From positions 310,001-374,000 of the forward strand of contig NZ_JADDIU010000002.1 of assembly GCF_016464375.1 (NCBI RefSeq): a DNA stretch of 64,000 bases. Reading direction: 5' to 3'. The notes under the pieces are model-generated. The model saw only the letters and a program-made list of their open reading frames with translations. It had not been told where the DNA came from and did no database searches. Source of the DNA: Bacillus renqingensis (GTDB taxonomy: Bacteria; Bacillota; Bacilli; Bacillales; Cytobacillaceae). Positions 8,838-17,327 of this stretch are shown here, one piece after another. Position numbers and translations under genes: made by a program. Position 1 is the stretch's first letter, and every line of letters begins with the position of its first letter.

Positions 8838-10004
8838 ATGCCTAACAAGGCGGATGTGATTATTATAGGTGGTGGAGTAATTGGCTCCAGTATCGCTTAT
8901 AATTTATTAAATGACGGGTTTGCCGGAAAAATTCTTGTGTTTGAAAAGGACGGCCTTTATGAATTTGCTTCAACTCCTCGTAGTGCAGGGGGGTTTAGAC
9001 AACTGTATACAACAGTTATAAATATGCAGTTAAGCAAATACAGTCTTCAAATTTATAAGGATTTTGCAAAAACAATGGCCATAGATGGCGAGGAAATGGA
9101 AATAGATTTTAAACAACGGGGTTATTTATTCTTAGCGAAAGATGACATGATGCCGAAATTCGAACAACATTTAAAGCTACAAAATGAAAACGGTATCAAT
9201 TCTCGATTACTTGATAAAAATGAACTGCTGGATATCATCCCGGAGCTTAATACTGAAGACATTGCTGGAGGCCTTTATTGTTCTGAGAGCGGTTATTTAG
9301 ATCCGTACTCAGTAATGCAGGGTTATATTAGAAATGCTAAGAAATTAGGCGCAGAGTACGTGTATGCGGAGGTAGACAGCCTCATTACAGATCAGGACCA
9401 TATTAAGGGAATTAAACTCGTAGATGGCAGTGAATATTTTTCCCCAATTGTTGTCAATTGTGCGGGTGCTTGGGCTTCAATTCTTGGGGAAAAAGCAGGG
9501 GTCCCGCTTCCAGTTGTCCCGCTTCCAAGACAAATCTTTCAATTTGACATTGAAAAACCACTAAAAAAATATTTGCCCTTAACCATGGACCCTACCGGTG
9601 TTTATTTTCGTCATGAAGGTGAAAAATTTATTTCGGGCTATGCGGAAGATATTGAACCGGGCATCAACTTTAAATGGCGGCGATCGGCTTTTGAGGAGCA
9701 TATCTGGCCTGTTATCGCAAATCGTATTCCGAATTTTGAAAATGCCAAGATTGAGCGCGGCTGGAGTGGCTTATATGATTTCAACACAGAAGACCATAAT
9801 GCTATTTTAGGAGAATATCCAACAATGAAAGGATATTTTGTCGCTTTTGGTTTTAGCGGTCATGGCATGCAGCAGGCACCTGCTGTCGGTAAGTGTTTAT
9901 CTGAACTGATTCGCACTGGTAAATATCGGACGATTGATTTAACACCATTGCGCGTTGAGCGGTTTGCTGAAAAGGAATTAGTTGTGGAGGACGCCATTTA
10001 TTAA
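8838..10004 (+). CDS. FAD-dependent amino acid oxidase/dehydrogenase (DadA/glycine oxidase family)
   Basis: DAO-fold flavoenzyme of 388 residues. The dinucleotide-binding GGGVIGSSIAYNL starts near residue 11, and a second glycine-rich element GFSGHGMQQAPAVGK near residue 335 helps hold FAD. STPRSAGGFRQLY near residue 50 is typical of sarcosine-oxidase/D-amino-acid-dehydrogenase relatives. It should oxidise the C-N bond of an amino acid or N-methyl amino acid in the cytoplasm or at the membrane face. It is divergent from the CdaR-like regulator and is followed by a racemase-family gene, so conversion of an L- to a D-amino acid before oxidation is a reasonable inference. The substrate is not determinable here. 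Confidence 0.82.
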   Translation: MPNKADVIIIGGGVIGSSIAYNLLNDGFAGKILVFEKDGLYEFASTPRSAGGFRQLYTTVINMQLSKYSLQIYKDFAKTMAIDGEEMEIDFKQRGYLFLAKDDMMPKFEQHLKLQNENGINSRLLDKNELLDIIPELNTEDIAGGLYCSESGYLDPYSVMQGYIRNAKKLGAEYVYAEVDSLITDQDHIKGIKLVDGSEYFSPIVVNCAGAWASILGEKAGVPLPVVPLPRQIFQFDIEKPLKKYLPLTMDPTGVYFRHEGEKFISGYAEDIEPGINFKWRRSAFEEHIWPVIANRIPNFENAKIERGWSGLYDFNTEDHNAILGEYPTMKGYFVAFGFSGHGMQQAPAVGKCLSELIRTGKYRTIDLTPLRVERFAEKELVVEDAIY

Positions 10005-10068
10005 TAATTAAAGTTTTCGGAGGGCTTACCAGCCTTCCGTATTCTTATTTTTGAGGGGTCGAAGAACT

Positions 10069-10863
10069 ATGAATAACAATAAATATGATCACGCGATTTC
10101 ATATGATTATCTGGGTCCAAACTCACAAACTAGGATTATTAAGCAGAAAAGAGGGCAGTATGTTACCGGATATTCTGTTGGGGTTCTCTACTTAGATGCT
10201 TGTTGGTACCCAGTGATACCTGGGAACGTGGCAAATCTTGAAACCTATAATTTTCCTGTACGTTTAAAGGTTGTGCCAGATTGTCGTACAACCGAGCTAT
10301 TATCAGGTGATCCAACGCTTGTTAATAGTATTATTCAAGCTGCGAAAGAATTAGAAGCCGAAGGGGCTCGAGCGATTTGTGCTGCTTGTGGTTTTTTTGG
10401 TAACTTTCAGGACAAAGTGGCTGAAGCTGTCAGTATCCCTGTCTATATGTCAAGTATGATTCAAGTACCTTGGATTAAAACAGGGTTAAAGCTAGGCCAA
10501 AAAATCGGCGTGTTAACGGCCTTCGCTAATGGTTTAACGGAGAATTTATATAATAGCTGCGGGATTACCGATCAGAGTAATTTAGTAATTGCTGATTTAA
10601 GTGGGGAGCCTGAATTTTCAGCGATTATTGAGGATCGTGGTTCGTTTGATAATGAAATTGTACGTCAGGAAGTGGTTGGGGCAGCAGTAAGATTAGTTGA
10701 GGAAAATCCTGACGTTGGCGCCATCTTGCTCGAATGTAGTGATATGCCGCCATATGCTGCCGATGTGCAGCGGGCCGTGAAGTTGCCAGTATTTGACTTT
10801 ATTACATTGATTAACTGGGTTCATCAGGCAACAACGCAAAAACCGTATTATGGGTCATATTAA
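10069..10863 (+). CDS. aspartate/glutamate racemase (Asp/Glu/hydantoin racemase) family protein
   Basis: Protein of 264 residues with the two-cysteine layout of cofactor-independent racemases and maleate isomerases. One cysteine pair is in ICAACGFFGNFQ near residue 107 and another cysteine is in LLECSDMPPYA near residue 220. KTGLKLGQKIGVLTA lies between them. The start at 10069 follows GAGGGG; the in-frame TTG at 10051 overlaps that site. A hairpin at 10018-10039 lies between the oxidase stop and this gene and may tune read-through. With the oxidase next to it, amino acid racemisation followed by oxidation is plausible. Other family activities (hydantoin racemase, arylmalonate decarboxylase-like) cannot be excluded. 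Confidence 0.78.
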   Translation: MNNNKYDHAISYDYLGPNSQTRIIKQKRGQYVTGYSVGVLYLDACWYPVIPGNVANLETYNFPVRLKVVPDCRTTELLSGDPTLVNSIIQAAKELEAEGARAICAACGFFGNFQDKVAEAVSIPVYMSSMIQVPWIKTGLKLGQKIGVLTAFANGLTENLYNSCGITDQSNLVIADLSGEPEFSAIIEDRGSFDNEIVRQEVVGAAVRLVEENPDVGAILLECSDMPPYAADVQRAVKLPVFDFITLINWVHQATTQKPYYGSY

Positions 10864-10878
10864 AATAGGGGCTTTAAG

Positions 10879-10916
10879 AAACCCAGGAGGAGCTTTTAGC
10901 TTCCCACTGGGTTTTT
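10879..10916 (+). terminator. rho-independent terminator
   Basis: AAACCCAG pairs with CTGGGTTT, with further pairing inside the stem, followed by TTTTT. It ends the oxidase-racemase transcript. The reverse strand also has a short T-run, so it may also stop the convergent metP-metS transcript. Confidence 0.75.
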
Positions 10917-10918
10917 AA

Positions 10919-11017
10919 TTAATATTTTGTTGTTAATGTACGATAAATCATGTATAAGAATCCGCCCCAAAAGATGCTAAAAATTAACGCCATCATGATA
11001 ATAGCTGATGCACCCAC
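10919..11017 (-). CDS. metS: MetS-like small subunit of a methionine/alanine NSS importer (32 residues)
   Basis: A very short gene, easily missed. It has a GTG start immediately after the metP stop codon (TAG then GTG), with an AAGGAGGG site inside the last metP codons. The product is one hydrophobic helix (ASAIIMMALIFSIFWGGFLY) and a short basic tail (YRTLTTKY). Small proteins of this shape are encoded next to MetP-type sodium-dependent transporters and are needed for their activity, as shown for MetPS in Corynebacterium. Position, coupling and composition all agree. The main uncertainty is whether it is essential for this transporter. Confidence 0.85.
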   Translation of the reverse strand: MGASAIIMMALIFSIFWGGFLYMIYRTLTTKY

Positions 11018-12538
11018 CTACATTCCCTCCTTAATATCTTGAGCTGTTGAGTTTGAATAGGTTTCTGATTCACTCATTCCCTCTTCGACAACAGAGCTTC
11101 TCCATTTATGCTTTAATCGTAACATGAGTGGAATAATCAGGAAGACGATAATAAGTTGGAAAACGATAGTACCGACATTGGCTTCTTCAAAAGGTTTCCA
11201 CCATGTATCTGGATACCAGGTTGTTGCTTGATATAACCACCAGCCGGTTACAACAACAAATAGAATTGGAATAAAATATTTAATAGAATAAACCCACCAA
11301 TTGTTTATTTTAATAAAACTAACTTCATTTATTTCGCTCCTCATCTGTTCAACACCATATTTAATGGCTACAAAAGCGTACAAGAAACAAGATATCAACA
11401 AACCGACTCCCCATACCCAATCCTGGTTATTAAAGAAAGACATGCTCATAGCAGAGGGGAGGCCGCCTGCGAAAATAAAGATAGTAGTAATAACGATTGC
11501 TTTTTTTCGTTTAATGCCATGATCAGAAAGATTACGGGTTATTAGCTCTACCATTGCAACAAGGGAAGTGAACGCTGCAAAAAACAGAGCACCAAAGAAG
11601 GCTAAACCGAAAAGATAACTTTGTGGCATGCTATTTAATAATTCAACCATGTAAATAAATGTAATACCTGTATTACCTGAACTGGTTGCCTCAGAAATAT
11701 ATTCTGGTGATGGAGCTAAGGCAAAGATTGCTGGAATAACGGTTAAACCTGCTAGTAATTCAACGGAGTTGTTACCAAGACCTGCTGTCAGTGAGTTTTG
11801 AGCAATGTCATCGCCTTTTTTGGTATAAATGGCATAGGTTGCATATAGTCCCCAACCAGCTCCAACAGACCATGCTGATTGCGATAAGGCTTCAAGCCAA
11901 GTTGAAGCTTTGGCTAAGTACTCCCATTGGGGAGTAAACATATAGGAAACGCCTTCCAATGCTCCTGGTAAGGTAACAGAGCGAATCGCGGTAATAATAA
12001 GCATAATGAATAATAAAGGAAGGAACACTTTGGCCATCCTTTCGATTCCATTAGTTACGCCCAAGTAAACCACAAGTCCTGAAATGCCAATCGCAAGTAA
12101 ATGATACAATACAGTTTCGGAAGAATTATTGGTGAAGGAATTCCAAATTTCTTGCGAATTCACTTTATTAGTAAAAGTTCCGGATGCTGCTAGTATTAGA
12201 TACTTGATTGTCCACCCTACTACTACCGAGTAATAAAAAGTGATACCAACCAACACAAGTGTAATAAACGGCCCAAACCAGGCAAATTTCTCACCGACAA
12301 ATTGTCGAAAAGATCCGATTGTCCCCCTGCGCGTTCTTCTTCCAATAAAGATCTCAACCATTACTAGCGGTAGTGACCATAAGAATAAGAATATAGCCCA
12401 ACCGATAAGAAAAGAGCCGCCCCCATGTTCCGCAACCATCCGTGGAAATCTCCAAATATTTCCTGTTCCCACTGCCATACTCATTGCAGCTAAAATAAAG
12501 CCAATCCTGGAGGACCATATGACTTGATTCTCTTTCAT
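11018..12538 (-). CDS. metP: sodium-dependent methionine/alanine importer, NSS (SLC6-like) family
   Basis: Membrane transporter of 506 residues with about 12 hydrophobic segments. The NSS signature lies near the N-terminus (SMAVGTGNIWRFPRM, residues about 18-32), covering the unwound helix that binds sodium and substrate. The following metS gene marks it as the MetP subfamily importing methionine, alanine or similar amino acids. An AAAGGAATGAGG ribosome site precedes the ATG. Upstream on the same strand are a cre site and a possible leader ORF. It sits between the racemase and the second CdaR-like regulator, so it may bring in the substrate of this gene set. Confidence 0.87.
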   Translation of the reverse strand: MKENQVIWSSRIGFILAAMSMAVGTGNIWRFPRMVAEHGGGSFLIGWAIFLFLWSLPLVMVEIFIGRRTRRGTIGSFRQFVGEKFAWFGPFITLVLVGITFYYSVVVGWTIKYLILAASGTFTNKVNSQEIWNSFTNNSSETVLYHLLAIGISGLVVYLGVTNGIERMAKVFLPLLFIMLIITAIRSVTLPGALEGVSYMFTPQWEYLAKASTWLEALSQSAWSVGAGWGLYATYAIYTKKGDDIAQNSLTAGLGNNSVELLAGLTVIPAIFALAPSPEYISEATSSGNTGITFIYMVELLNSMPQSYLFGLAFFGALFFAAFTSLVAMVELITRNLSDHGIKRKKAIVITTIFIFAGGLPSAMSMSFFNNQDWVWGVGLLISCFLYAFVAIKYGVEQMRSEINEVSFIKINNWWVYSIKYFIPILFVVVTGWWLYQATTWYPDTWWKPFEEANVGTIVFQLIIVFLIIPLMLRLKHKWRSSVVEEGMSESETYSNSTAQDIKEGM

Positions 12539-12670
12539 AACCTCATTCCTTTCAAAATATGAATGTCACGTAAAGAAAAATTACAGAATTGCATAATGAT
12601 GACTGTATTGATAAGAGGGTATTAGTGAGTTGTTTTTACAATTTGAAAAAAACATGCTGATGCTTTGCCT

Positions 12671-12712
12671 TCATGATTTAGGTAATATGCCAATAATAGA
12701 AAACGTTTTCAA
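12671..12712 (-). CDS. possible leader peptide upstream of metP
   Basis: A 13-codon ORF (TTG start, MKTFSIIGILPKS) whose start lies seven bases after a near-perfect AGGAGGTG Shine-Dalgarno at 12720-12727. It ends 132 bases before metP. Such a strong ribosome site with ideal spacing is unlikely by chance and suggests a translated leader or the start of a lost gene. Its codons are not enriched for Met or Ala and I see no clear attenuator hairpin. The start codon lies inside the cre palindrome. Confidence 0.4.
   Translation of the reverse strand: MKTFSIIGILPKS
12698..12712 (-). promoter_or_regulatory. cre (CcpA) site upstream of metP
   Basis: Read on the - strand, TTGAAAACGTTTTCT matches the consensus WTGNAANCGNWNNCW at every defined position and contains the perfect palindrome GAAAACGTTTTC. 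It lies about 160 bases upstream of metP and suggests carbon catabolite control. Whether it blocks or activates depends on the promoter position, which is not clear. Confidence 0.65.
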
Positions 12713-12905
12713 AAAGGTTCACCTCCTAATGAAAAAAACTACTTCTATCTGTCATTTTATTCTTAAAAAAGAATGAATTCTATGTATCAATTAACCGAAA
12801 ATTTCAATAATTTTAATTTAAGTTTCTTGCAAATTTAACAAATAATTTTGGCAGAAAAGGGATTAAAAGAGGAAAACTACATTGAATGTGCTGATAAGAG
12901 CATGG

Positions 12906-12940
12906 AAAATAAAAAGAACCCAAATTATGATTCAGGTTCT
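12906..12940 (-). terminator. terminator at the end of regulator copy 2
   Basis: On the - strand AGAACC pairs with GGTTCT across a 14-base loop, followed by TTTTATTTT. The left arm lies in the last codons of the regulator gene. Confidence 0.65.
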
Positions 12941-14145
12941 GTATTCATTACCGCGTAACACTGGATTGCAGTGTAGAGCAGCATACAATCTTTAAAACTG
13001 CTTGTATTAAGTGAAGTAATCTCACTTATTTTTTCCAGTCTATAAATAATCGTGTTACGGTGAATGTACATATTTCTTGAGGCTTTGCTTAAATTCATAT
13101 TATGATTGCAGAAGCCAATAAAAGTGGAAGCTAAAATATTGTAGTTATCGTGTTGTAGTAAAGGAGTAATCATCTTTATTAGTTTACATTGATAATCAAT
13201 TGATAACTCTTTCGGCATAATTCTAAATAACGTTTCGCGTTCATTATATAGATGAATGCGGATATCCGGTTCAAAGTGTTTCCCGCTACTAAGTGCGTGA
13301 ACAGCATTTTCATATGATTGAGCAATTCCTCCTAAATTTCTAGCAATACTCCCTAATGAAATCATGGCAGAGGCATGGTATTTAGCTTTCAGGAAGCTAT
13401 TAATCTTTTGGAGCCTTTCTTCAAGGCTTTCCATTAACAGGGAATATGAGCGCTGATAGGGAAAGGCTTTAATCACAATAAATTGATTAAAGTTTAAAAA
13501 CGAAACTATATCATTTTTCTCTTCCTGAAACAGTAGTTGTAAATACTCCAATATCTCGCGTTGAAAATATTGAAAGGGAAAGCTTTCAAATAATTCATCG
13601 TTATTTTTTTTGTCAGAGATGGTTTCTGAAGAATTTTTTATTTCAATTAGAAGGCAAACGTGGCTGCTATCTAGATTAAATTCGAGCAATTTTGCTGATT
13701 GAACTAGCTGCTCGTTCATTTCAGTATGATTGTCATTATAATGGATGAGTTGGTGGACAAACATCTCAACCAATTTTTCCCTTAATTCAACCATTTCTTT
13801 TCGGAAGGCCTCTTGGCACATCATTTCTACTTGGTTTTTTACGAGTTGAACGTATTTTTCAACTTCTTTTGGTTCGCCGACAATACCTAATACACCAATT
13901 ACTTTATTGTTAAATTTCAATGGAACAGAAACCCCAGGGAGAATTCTTTTTTCAATGTTATTTTTACATTCGACCATTATATTTTTTTTAATCACTTCAA
14001 GAGATGGCTGGTGAAACAGCCCGATTCGGCTTTTATCACTGGAGCCAATTATAATGCCTTCATTGTCGGTGATGCTAATCGGATATTGTAAGATTTCGCT
14101 CGTTTTTTCGATGATATCCTGGGCAATATGTTCTAGAATTTTCAA
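12925..14145 (-). CDS. CdaR/PucR-like transcriptional regulator (copy 2)
   Basis: Regulator of 406 residues built like the copy at 7433-8647. It has an N-terminal diacid-recognition type domain (YPISITDNEGIIIGSSDKS, LPGVSVPLKFN), a middle region and a C-terminal PucR-type helix-turn-helix (NLSKASRNMYIHRNTIIYRL). The two copies share almost the same domain borders and many identical positions, so they are paralogues. It lies upstream of metP in the same direction and downstream of the ornithine-cyclodeaminase-like gene. A role in sensing the imported or degraded compound is likely but the effector is unknown. Confidence 0.85.
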   Translation of the reverse strand: MKILEHIAQDIIEKTSEILQYPISITDNEGIIIGSSDKSRIGLFHQPSLEVIKKNIMVECKNNIEKRILPGVSVPLKFNNKVIGVLGIVGEPKEVEKYVQLVKNQVEMMCQEAFRKEMVELREKLVEMFVHQLIHYNDNHTEMNEQLVQSAKLLEFNLDSSHVCLLIEIKNSSETISDKKNNDELFESFPFQYFQREILEYLQLLFQEEKNDIVSFLNFNQFIVIKAFPYQRSYSLLMESLEERLQKINSFLKAKYHASAMISLGSIARNLGGIAQSYENAVHALSSGKHFEPDIRIHLYNERETLFRIMPKELSIDYQCKLIKMITPLLQHDNYNILASTFIGFCNHNMNLSKASRNMYIHRNTIIYRLEKISEITSLNTSSFKDCMLLYTAIQCYAVMNTEPES

Positions 14146-14251
14146 GAATCTCTGCTCCTTTCGTAAAATTTACATCGTTTGTAATCTTTTACAATAGACT
14201 TAATTCTTATTGTAGCGATTTTTTGCAAATTGCACAATGATTCTGACAATA

Positions 14252-14290
14252 GGAAAATAAACAGACACTTCTACAACGAAGTGTCTGTTA
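14252..14290 (-). terminator. terminator of the ornithine cyclodeaminase-like gene
   Basis: CAGACACTTC and its perfect complement around a six-base loop, followed on the - strand by TTTATTTTCC. It sits directly after the stop codon at 14288. Confidence 0.8.
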
Positions 14291-15262
14291 TAAATAAATC
14301 TCTTGCCCTATACCTTTTTCGATGGCTTTTCGATAAATTGCATCTGCAACAATTAGGTCGAACAAGGCCATACCTGTTGATTTAAACACGGTTGGCCGTT
14401 CTGATGAATAAATTGGTGTTATTTTACTAGTAACTATCTTTGAAAAAGCAACAACTTTTGAAGAATCAAGCCAATTATTTTGTAGCGGCTGGATAATGTC
14501 TCCGGATTCTTTTATTGAATCAAGCGTATCAACGTATAGGTAGTCGAGATTTTTATAAATAGTATCAGAAAACTCTCGCATATGGGGTAAATACGACCCG
14601 ATACCGATGATTAATTTCCCATTAAAGATCTGCTCATCCTCTGGTAATACAGGTGAAATAGACGAGGTAGAAGTAATAATAATATCGGAATTCTTCACTA
14701 ATTCAAACCTGCTGGAGGCGATTTGAATGGTAGCGTCTGAAGGTACAAGTTTTTTTAAGGATTCAATAAAATTCGGCAGTTTACTAGGAGTACGGTTAAA
14801 TAAGTTAATCTCCTTAATATCTCTAACTGAACATGCTGCTGCTATTTGGTACAATCCCTGATAACCAGTTCCAACAAGTCCAACAGATTTTGCTTCCGGT
14901 GTTGCTAAATATTTTATAGCTGTTCCGCCGACAGCCCCTGTTTTTAAACCCGTTAATAATGTTCCATTCAAGAGTGCTTTTGGAGTCCCGGTTGTACGGT
15001 CATTTAATACAAAAACCCCTTGGGTAACAGGCTGTTCAATATTACTAGGGTTTACACTTACGAGCTTTGTCCCAACAGCATCTTTCGCGACACATGGCAT
15101 AAGCAAGAGTACATTGTCACTATCTTGTACATGACTTCTCAGCGGCATTTGAAACAGGTTGTCCTCATAAAGAACGTATGCCTCTTCAATCGCATGTATG
15201 ATATCGTTTATTGAAGCAGCATGATTGATATCAATTTCATTCAGTATCTTCATAAATGACAT
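14288..15262 (-). CDS. ornithine cyclodeaminase/mu-crystallin family protein
   Basis: NAD(P)-dependent enzyme of about 324 residues. The family covers ornithine cyclodeaminase, L-alanine dehydrogenase of the archaeal type and delta-1-pyrroline-2-carboxylate/ketimine reductase. Visible are VGTKLVSVNPSN (substrate-lysine segment near residue 65) and the nucleotide-binding SVGLVGTGYQGLYQIAAAC near residue 130. The start is either 15262 or the ATG nine bases further in; both lie near AGGGGAAGGGGG. It stands opposite to an amino-acid ABC permease and ATPase, which supports work on a basic amino acid or a cyclic imino acid. A ketimine reductase acting after the flavin oxidases nearby is an alternative. 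Confidence 0.8.
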   Translation of the reverse strand: MSFMKILNEIDINHAASINDIIHAIEEAYVLYEDNLFQMPLRSHVQDSDNVLLLMPCVAKDAVGTKLVSVNPSNIEQPVTQGVFVLNDRTTGTPKALLNGTLLTGLKTGAVGGTAIKYLATPEAKSVGLVGTGYQGLYQIAAACSVRDIKEINLFNRTPSKLPNFIESLKKLVPSDATIQIASSRFELVKNSDIIITSTSSISPVLPEDEQIFNGKLIIGIGSYLPHMREFSDTIYKNLDYLYVDTLDSIKESGDIIQPLQNNWLDSSKVVAFSKIVTSKITPIYSSERPTVFKSTGMALFDLIVADAIYRKAIEKGIGQEIYL

Positions 15263-15375
15263 TCCCCCTTCCCCTCAGTTTACATCAGTAGATAAGGGAG
15301 TGCTATGGAATACTTACACAAAATTCAGATATCTATTGGCTCCGAAACCTATTCATTTTTTACAAAAATCACTGA

Positions 15376-15531
15376 TTATTGTTAGCTAACTGGATTGCCT
15401 TAGGTAAAATCACTGAAACGGGTCTTGTGGCAATTGAAAACGTAATTGTTGGCGACAGATTTAAGCCATTTATGGCTGAACTGAAGGGGTATGGAATTGA
15501 AATAACGTATAAGGAAGAAGTATTAGTATAG
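15376..15531 (+). pseudogene. unrecognised C-terminal gene remnant
   Basis: An open frame of about 51 codons without its own start. The composition is protein-like (GKITETGLVAIENVIVGD, then FKPFMAELKGYGIEITYKEE) and it ends in TAG. It lies between the ornithine-cyclodeaminase-like gene and the ABC permease, where a binding-protein gene would be expected, but it does not resemble the end of such a protein. I do not recognise the family. It looks like the tail of a deleted gene. Confidence 0.4.
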
Positions 15532-15582
15532 TACCTTAATGTAAAGTACTCTTTTAGAGATAGGTAGACAGGAGGAAAGCGG

Positions 15583-16239
15583 ATGGATGTTTCAATCATA
15601 ATAGAATCCTTACCACCTTTGCTGAATGCCGTATTGATGACCATCTTTTTAGCGGTAATTTCCATCATTATCGCCTTAGTTCTTGGTTTCTTTACTTCAT
15701 TAGAGAGAATTTCAAAAATAAAAATACTATCGAAAATCGCGTCTATCTATGTTTCGGTGTTTCGTGGAACGCCATTGTTGGTACAAATTTTCGTCATTTA
15801 CTATGGTCTTCCGCAAGTAAACATAGAAATGGATCCTATTCCATCTGGAATCTTAGCCTTAAGTTTAAATGCAGGTGCCTACTTATCAGAATCTTTTCGA
15901 GCTGCAATTCTTTCAATTGATAAGGGGCAGATGGAAGCATCAGTATCTTTAGGCATGACTTATAGTCAAGCATTGAGAAGAATTATCCTGCCGCAAAGTC
16001 TGCGGGTAGCCATTCCAACACTATCGAATACGTTCATTGTCTTGATTAAGGATACCTCGTTAGTTTCGGTTATAACTGTAACGGAATTATTACAGATGTC
16101 ATCTTTACTCATTGCCAAAACCTTTGAACCGTTAACCATCTATTTAATGGCGGCAGTTTTATACTGGATTTTAATAGCCTTTTTCACCGCCTTACTGGAC
16201 AAAGTTGAAAAACGGGCTTCACAGCATGTAACACTTTAG
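15583..16239 (+). CDS. amino acid ABC transporter permease (HisM/GlnP type)
   Basis: Inner-membrane permease of 218 residues with about five membrane segments. The polar amino acid permease signature is visible: VFRGTPLLVQIF near residue 60, and the ATPase-docking EAA-like loop MEASVSLGMTYSQALRRIILPQ near residues 115-136. An AGGAGG site precedes the ATG. It pairs with the ATPase gene 29 bases downstream. No substrate-binding protein gene is found next to it, which is unusual for this family; the protein may be encoded elsewhere or may have been lost with the remnant upstream. Confidence 0.9.
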   Translation: MDVSIIIESLPPLLNAVLMTIFLAVISIIIALVLGFFTSLERISKIKILSKIASIYVSVFRGTPLLVQIFVIYYGLPQVNIEMDPIPSGILALSLNAGAYLSESFRAAILSIDKGQMEASVSLGMTYSQALRRIILPQSLRVAIPTLSNTFIVLIKDTSLVSVITVTELLQMSSLLIAKTFEPLTIYLMAAVLYWILIAFFTALLDKVEKRASQHVTL

Positions 16240-16268
16240 AAATTAAAAAAGTTTAAAAGGTGATGGAT

Positions 16269-17024
16269 ATGAGTATTATTCAGCTAAAAAATCTGAAAAA
16301 ACATTTTGGTAATCAAGAAGTTCTTCACGATATTAATTTAGAAGTTAATAAAAGTGAAGTGGTGGTCCTAATGGGTCCTAGCGGCTCCGGAAAGTCAACA
16401 TTATTAAGATGTTTAACTTTTTTAGAAGAACCAACGGCAGGCGCGATTAAAATTGGCGAGCATACGTTAGCTGCAGGTGAAAAATTAACTCGCCAGCGTA
16501 AAAATAAAATTCGTGATTTACGGAAAAGTACGGGTTTTGTATTTCAACAGTTTAACCTGTTTCCACATAAAACAGCAATTGAAAATGTTATGGAAGCACC
16601 AATGATTGTTAAAGGTATGAAACAGGATGAAGCAAGAGAACTGGCGCAATCGTTACTTGATAAAGTTGGCCTCGGGGAAAGGTGTAACCATTACCCATCA
16701 CAGCTTTCCGGGGGCCAAAAACAGCGGGTTGCAATTGCGCGTGCACTTGCAATGAAACCGACGGTAATGTTGTATGATGAACCAACTTCTGCGTTAGATC
16801 CAGAACTTGTCCGCGAAGTATTACAGGTAATGAAGGAACTGGCGAAGGAAGGGATGACTATGGTCGTTGTAACACATGAGATGAGATTTGCAAAAGATGT
16901 TGCTGATCGGGTTGTATTTATGGATGGCGGCTATATTGTAGAACAAGGCAGACCAGAAGAAATTTTTAATCAACCAAAAGAAGACAGGACCAAGAGGTTT
17001 CTAGCTCAAGTTATTGGTGAATAG
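16269..17024 (+). CDS. amino acid ABC transporter ATP-binding protein (GlnQ/HisP type)
   Basis: ATPase of 251 residues. The Walker A is GPSGSGKST near residue 38, the Q-loop is [11 protein letters not shown], the ABC signature is [16 protein letters not shown], the Walker B is [13 protein letters not shown] and the switch histidine is in VVVTHEM. All catalytic elements are intact. [13 protein letters not shown] is typical of polar amino acid importers. The start is placed at 16269 after AAAGGTGAT; an in-frame GTG at 16260 overlaps that site. It works with the permease immediately upstream. Confidence 0.92.
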   Translation: MSIIQLKNLKKHFGNQEVLHDINLEVNKSEVVVLMGPSGSGKSTLLRCLTFLEEPTAGAIKIGEHTLAAGEKLTRQRKNKIRDLRKSTGFVFQQFNLFPHKTAIENVMEAPMIVKGMKQDEARELAQSLLDKVGLGERCNHYPSQLSGGQKQRVAIARALAMKPTVMLYDEPTSALDPELVREVLQVMKELAKEGMTMVVVTHEMRFAKDVADRVVFMDGGYIVEQGRPEEIFNQPKEDRTKRFLAQVIGE

Positions 17025-17027
17025 AGT

Positions 17028-17062
17028 AAAAATGCAGTCGATAGCATAGGCTGCATTTTTTT
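17028..17062 (+). terminator. terminator of the ABC transporter genes
   Basis: AAAAATGCAG pairs with CTGCATTTTT around a 13-base loop, followed by TT. It starts four bases after the ATPase stop codon. Confidence 0.8.
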
Positions 17063-17327
17063 GTTCATTTTTTACGAGATATAGGCCCAAAATACAAGTT
17101 AAATTTAGGGAAACTATATAAAAATTGTTGCATAAAGAAGAGATTAAACTATATTTTTGAATTTTTAGTGAAAAAAAACAAAAACTCAAAAGTTCGTTAC
17201 TCTTTTTTTGTATAAGTTAAACATACAATTCTGAATTTTTCTAATTTAAAATTACTTCATTGAGATTATTGAAAAGATATTAAGGAAGAGCACATTAGGA
17301 ACGGGTTAATTTGCGGGAGGTTGGATA
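17063..17327. other. AT-rich intergenic stretch upstream of the Rieske gene
   Basis: No coding signal on either strand. It should hold the promoter for the Rieske oxygenase, but I see no convincing -35/-10 pair and no clear operator palindrome. Confidence 0.5.

Noticed and set aside
12741-12924. Sigma-54 promoter near the CdaR-like regulators
   Set aside because: No TGGCAC-N5-TTGCA match on either strand, and neither regulator has an AAA+ sigma-54 interaction domain.
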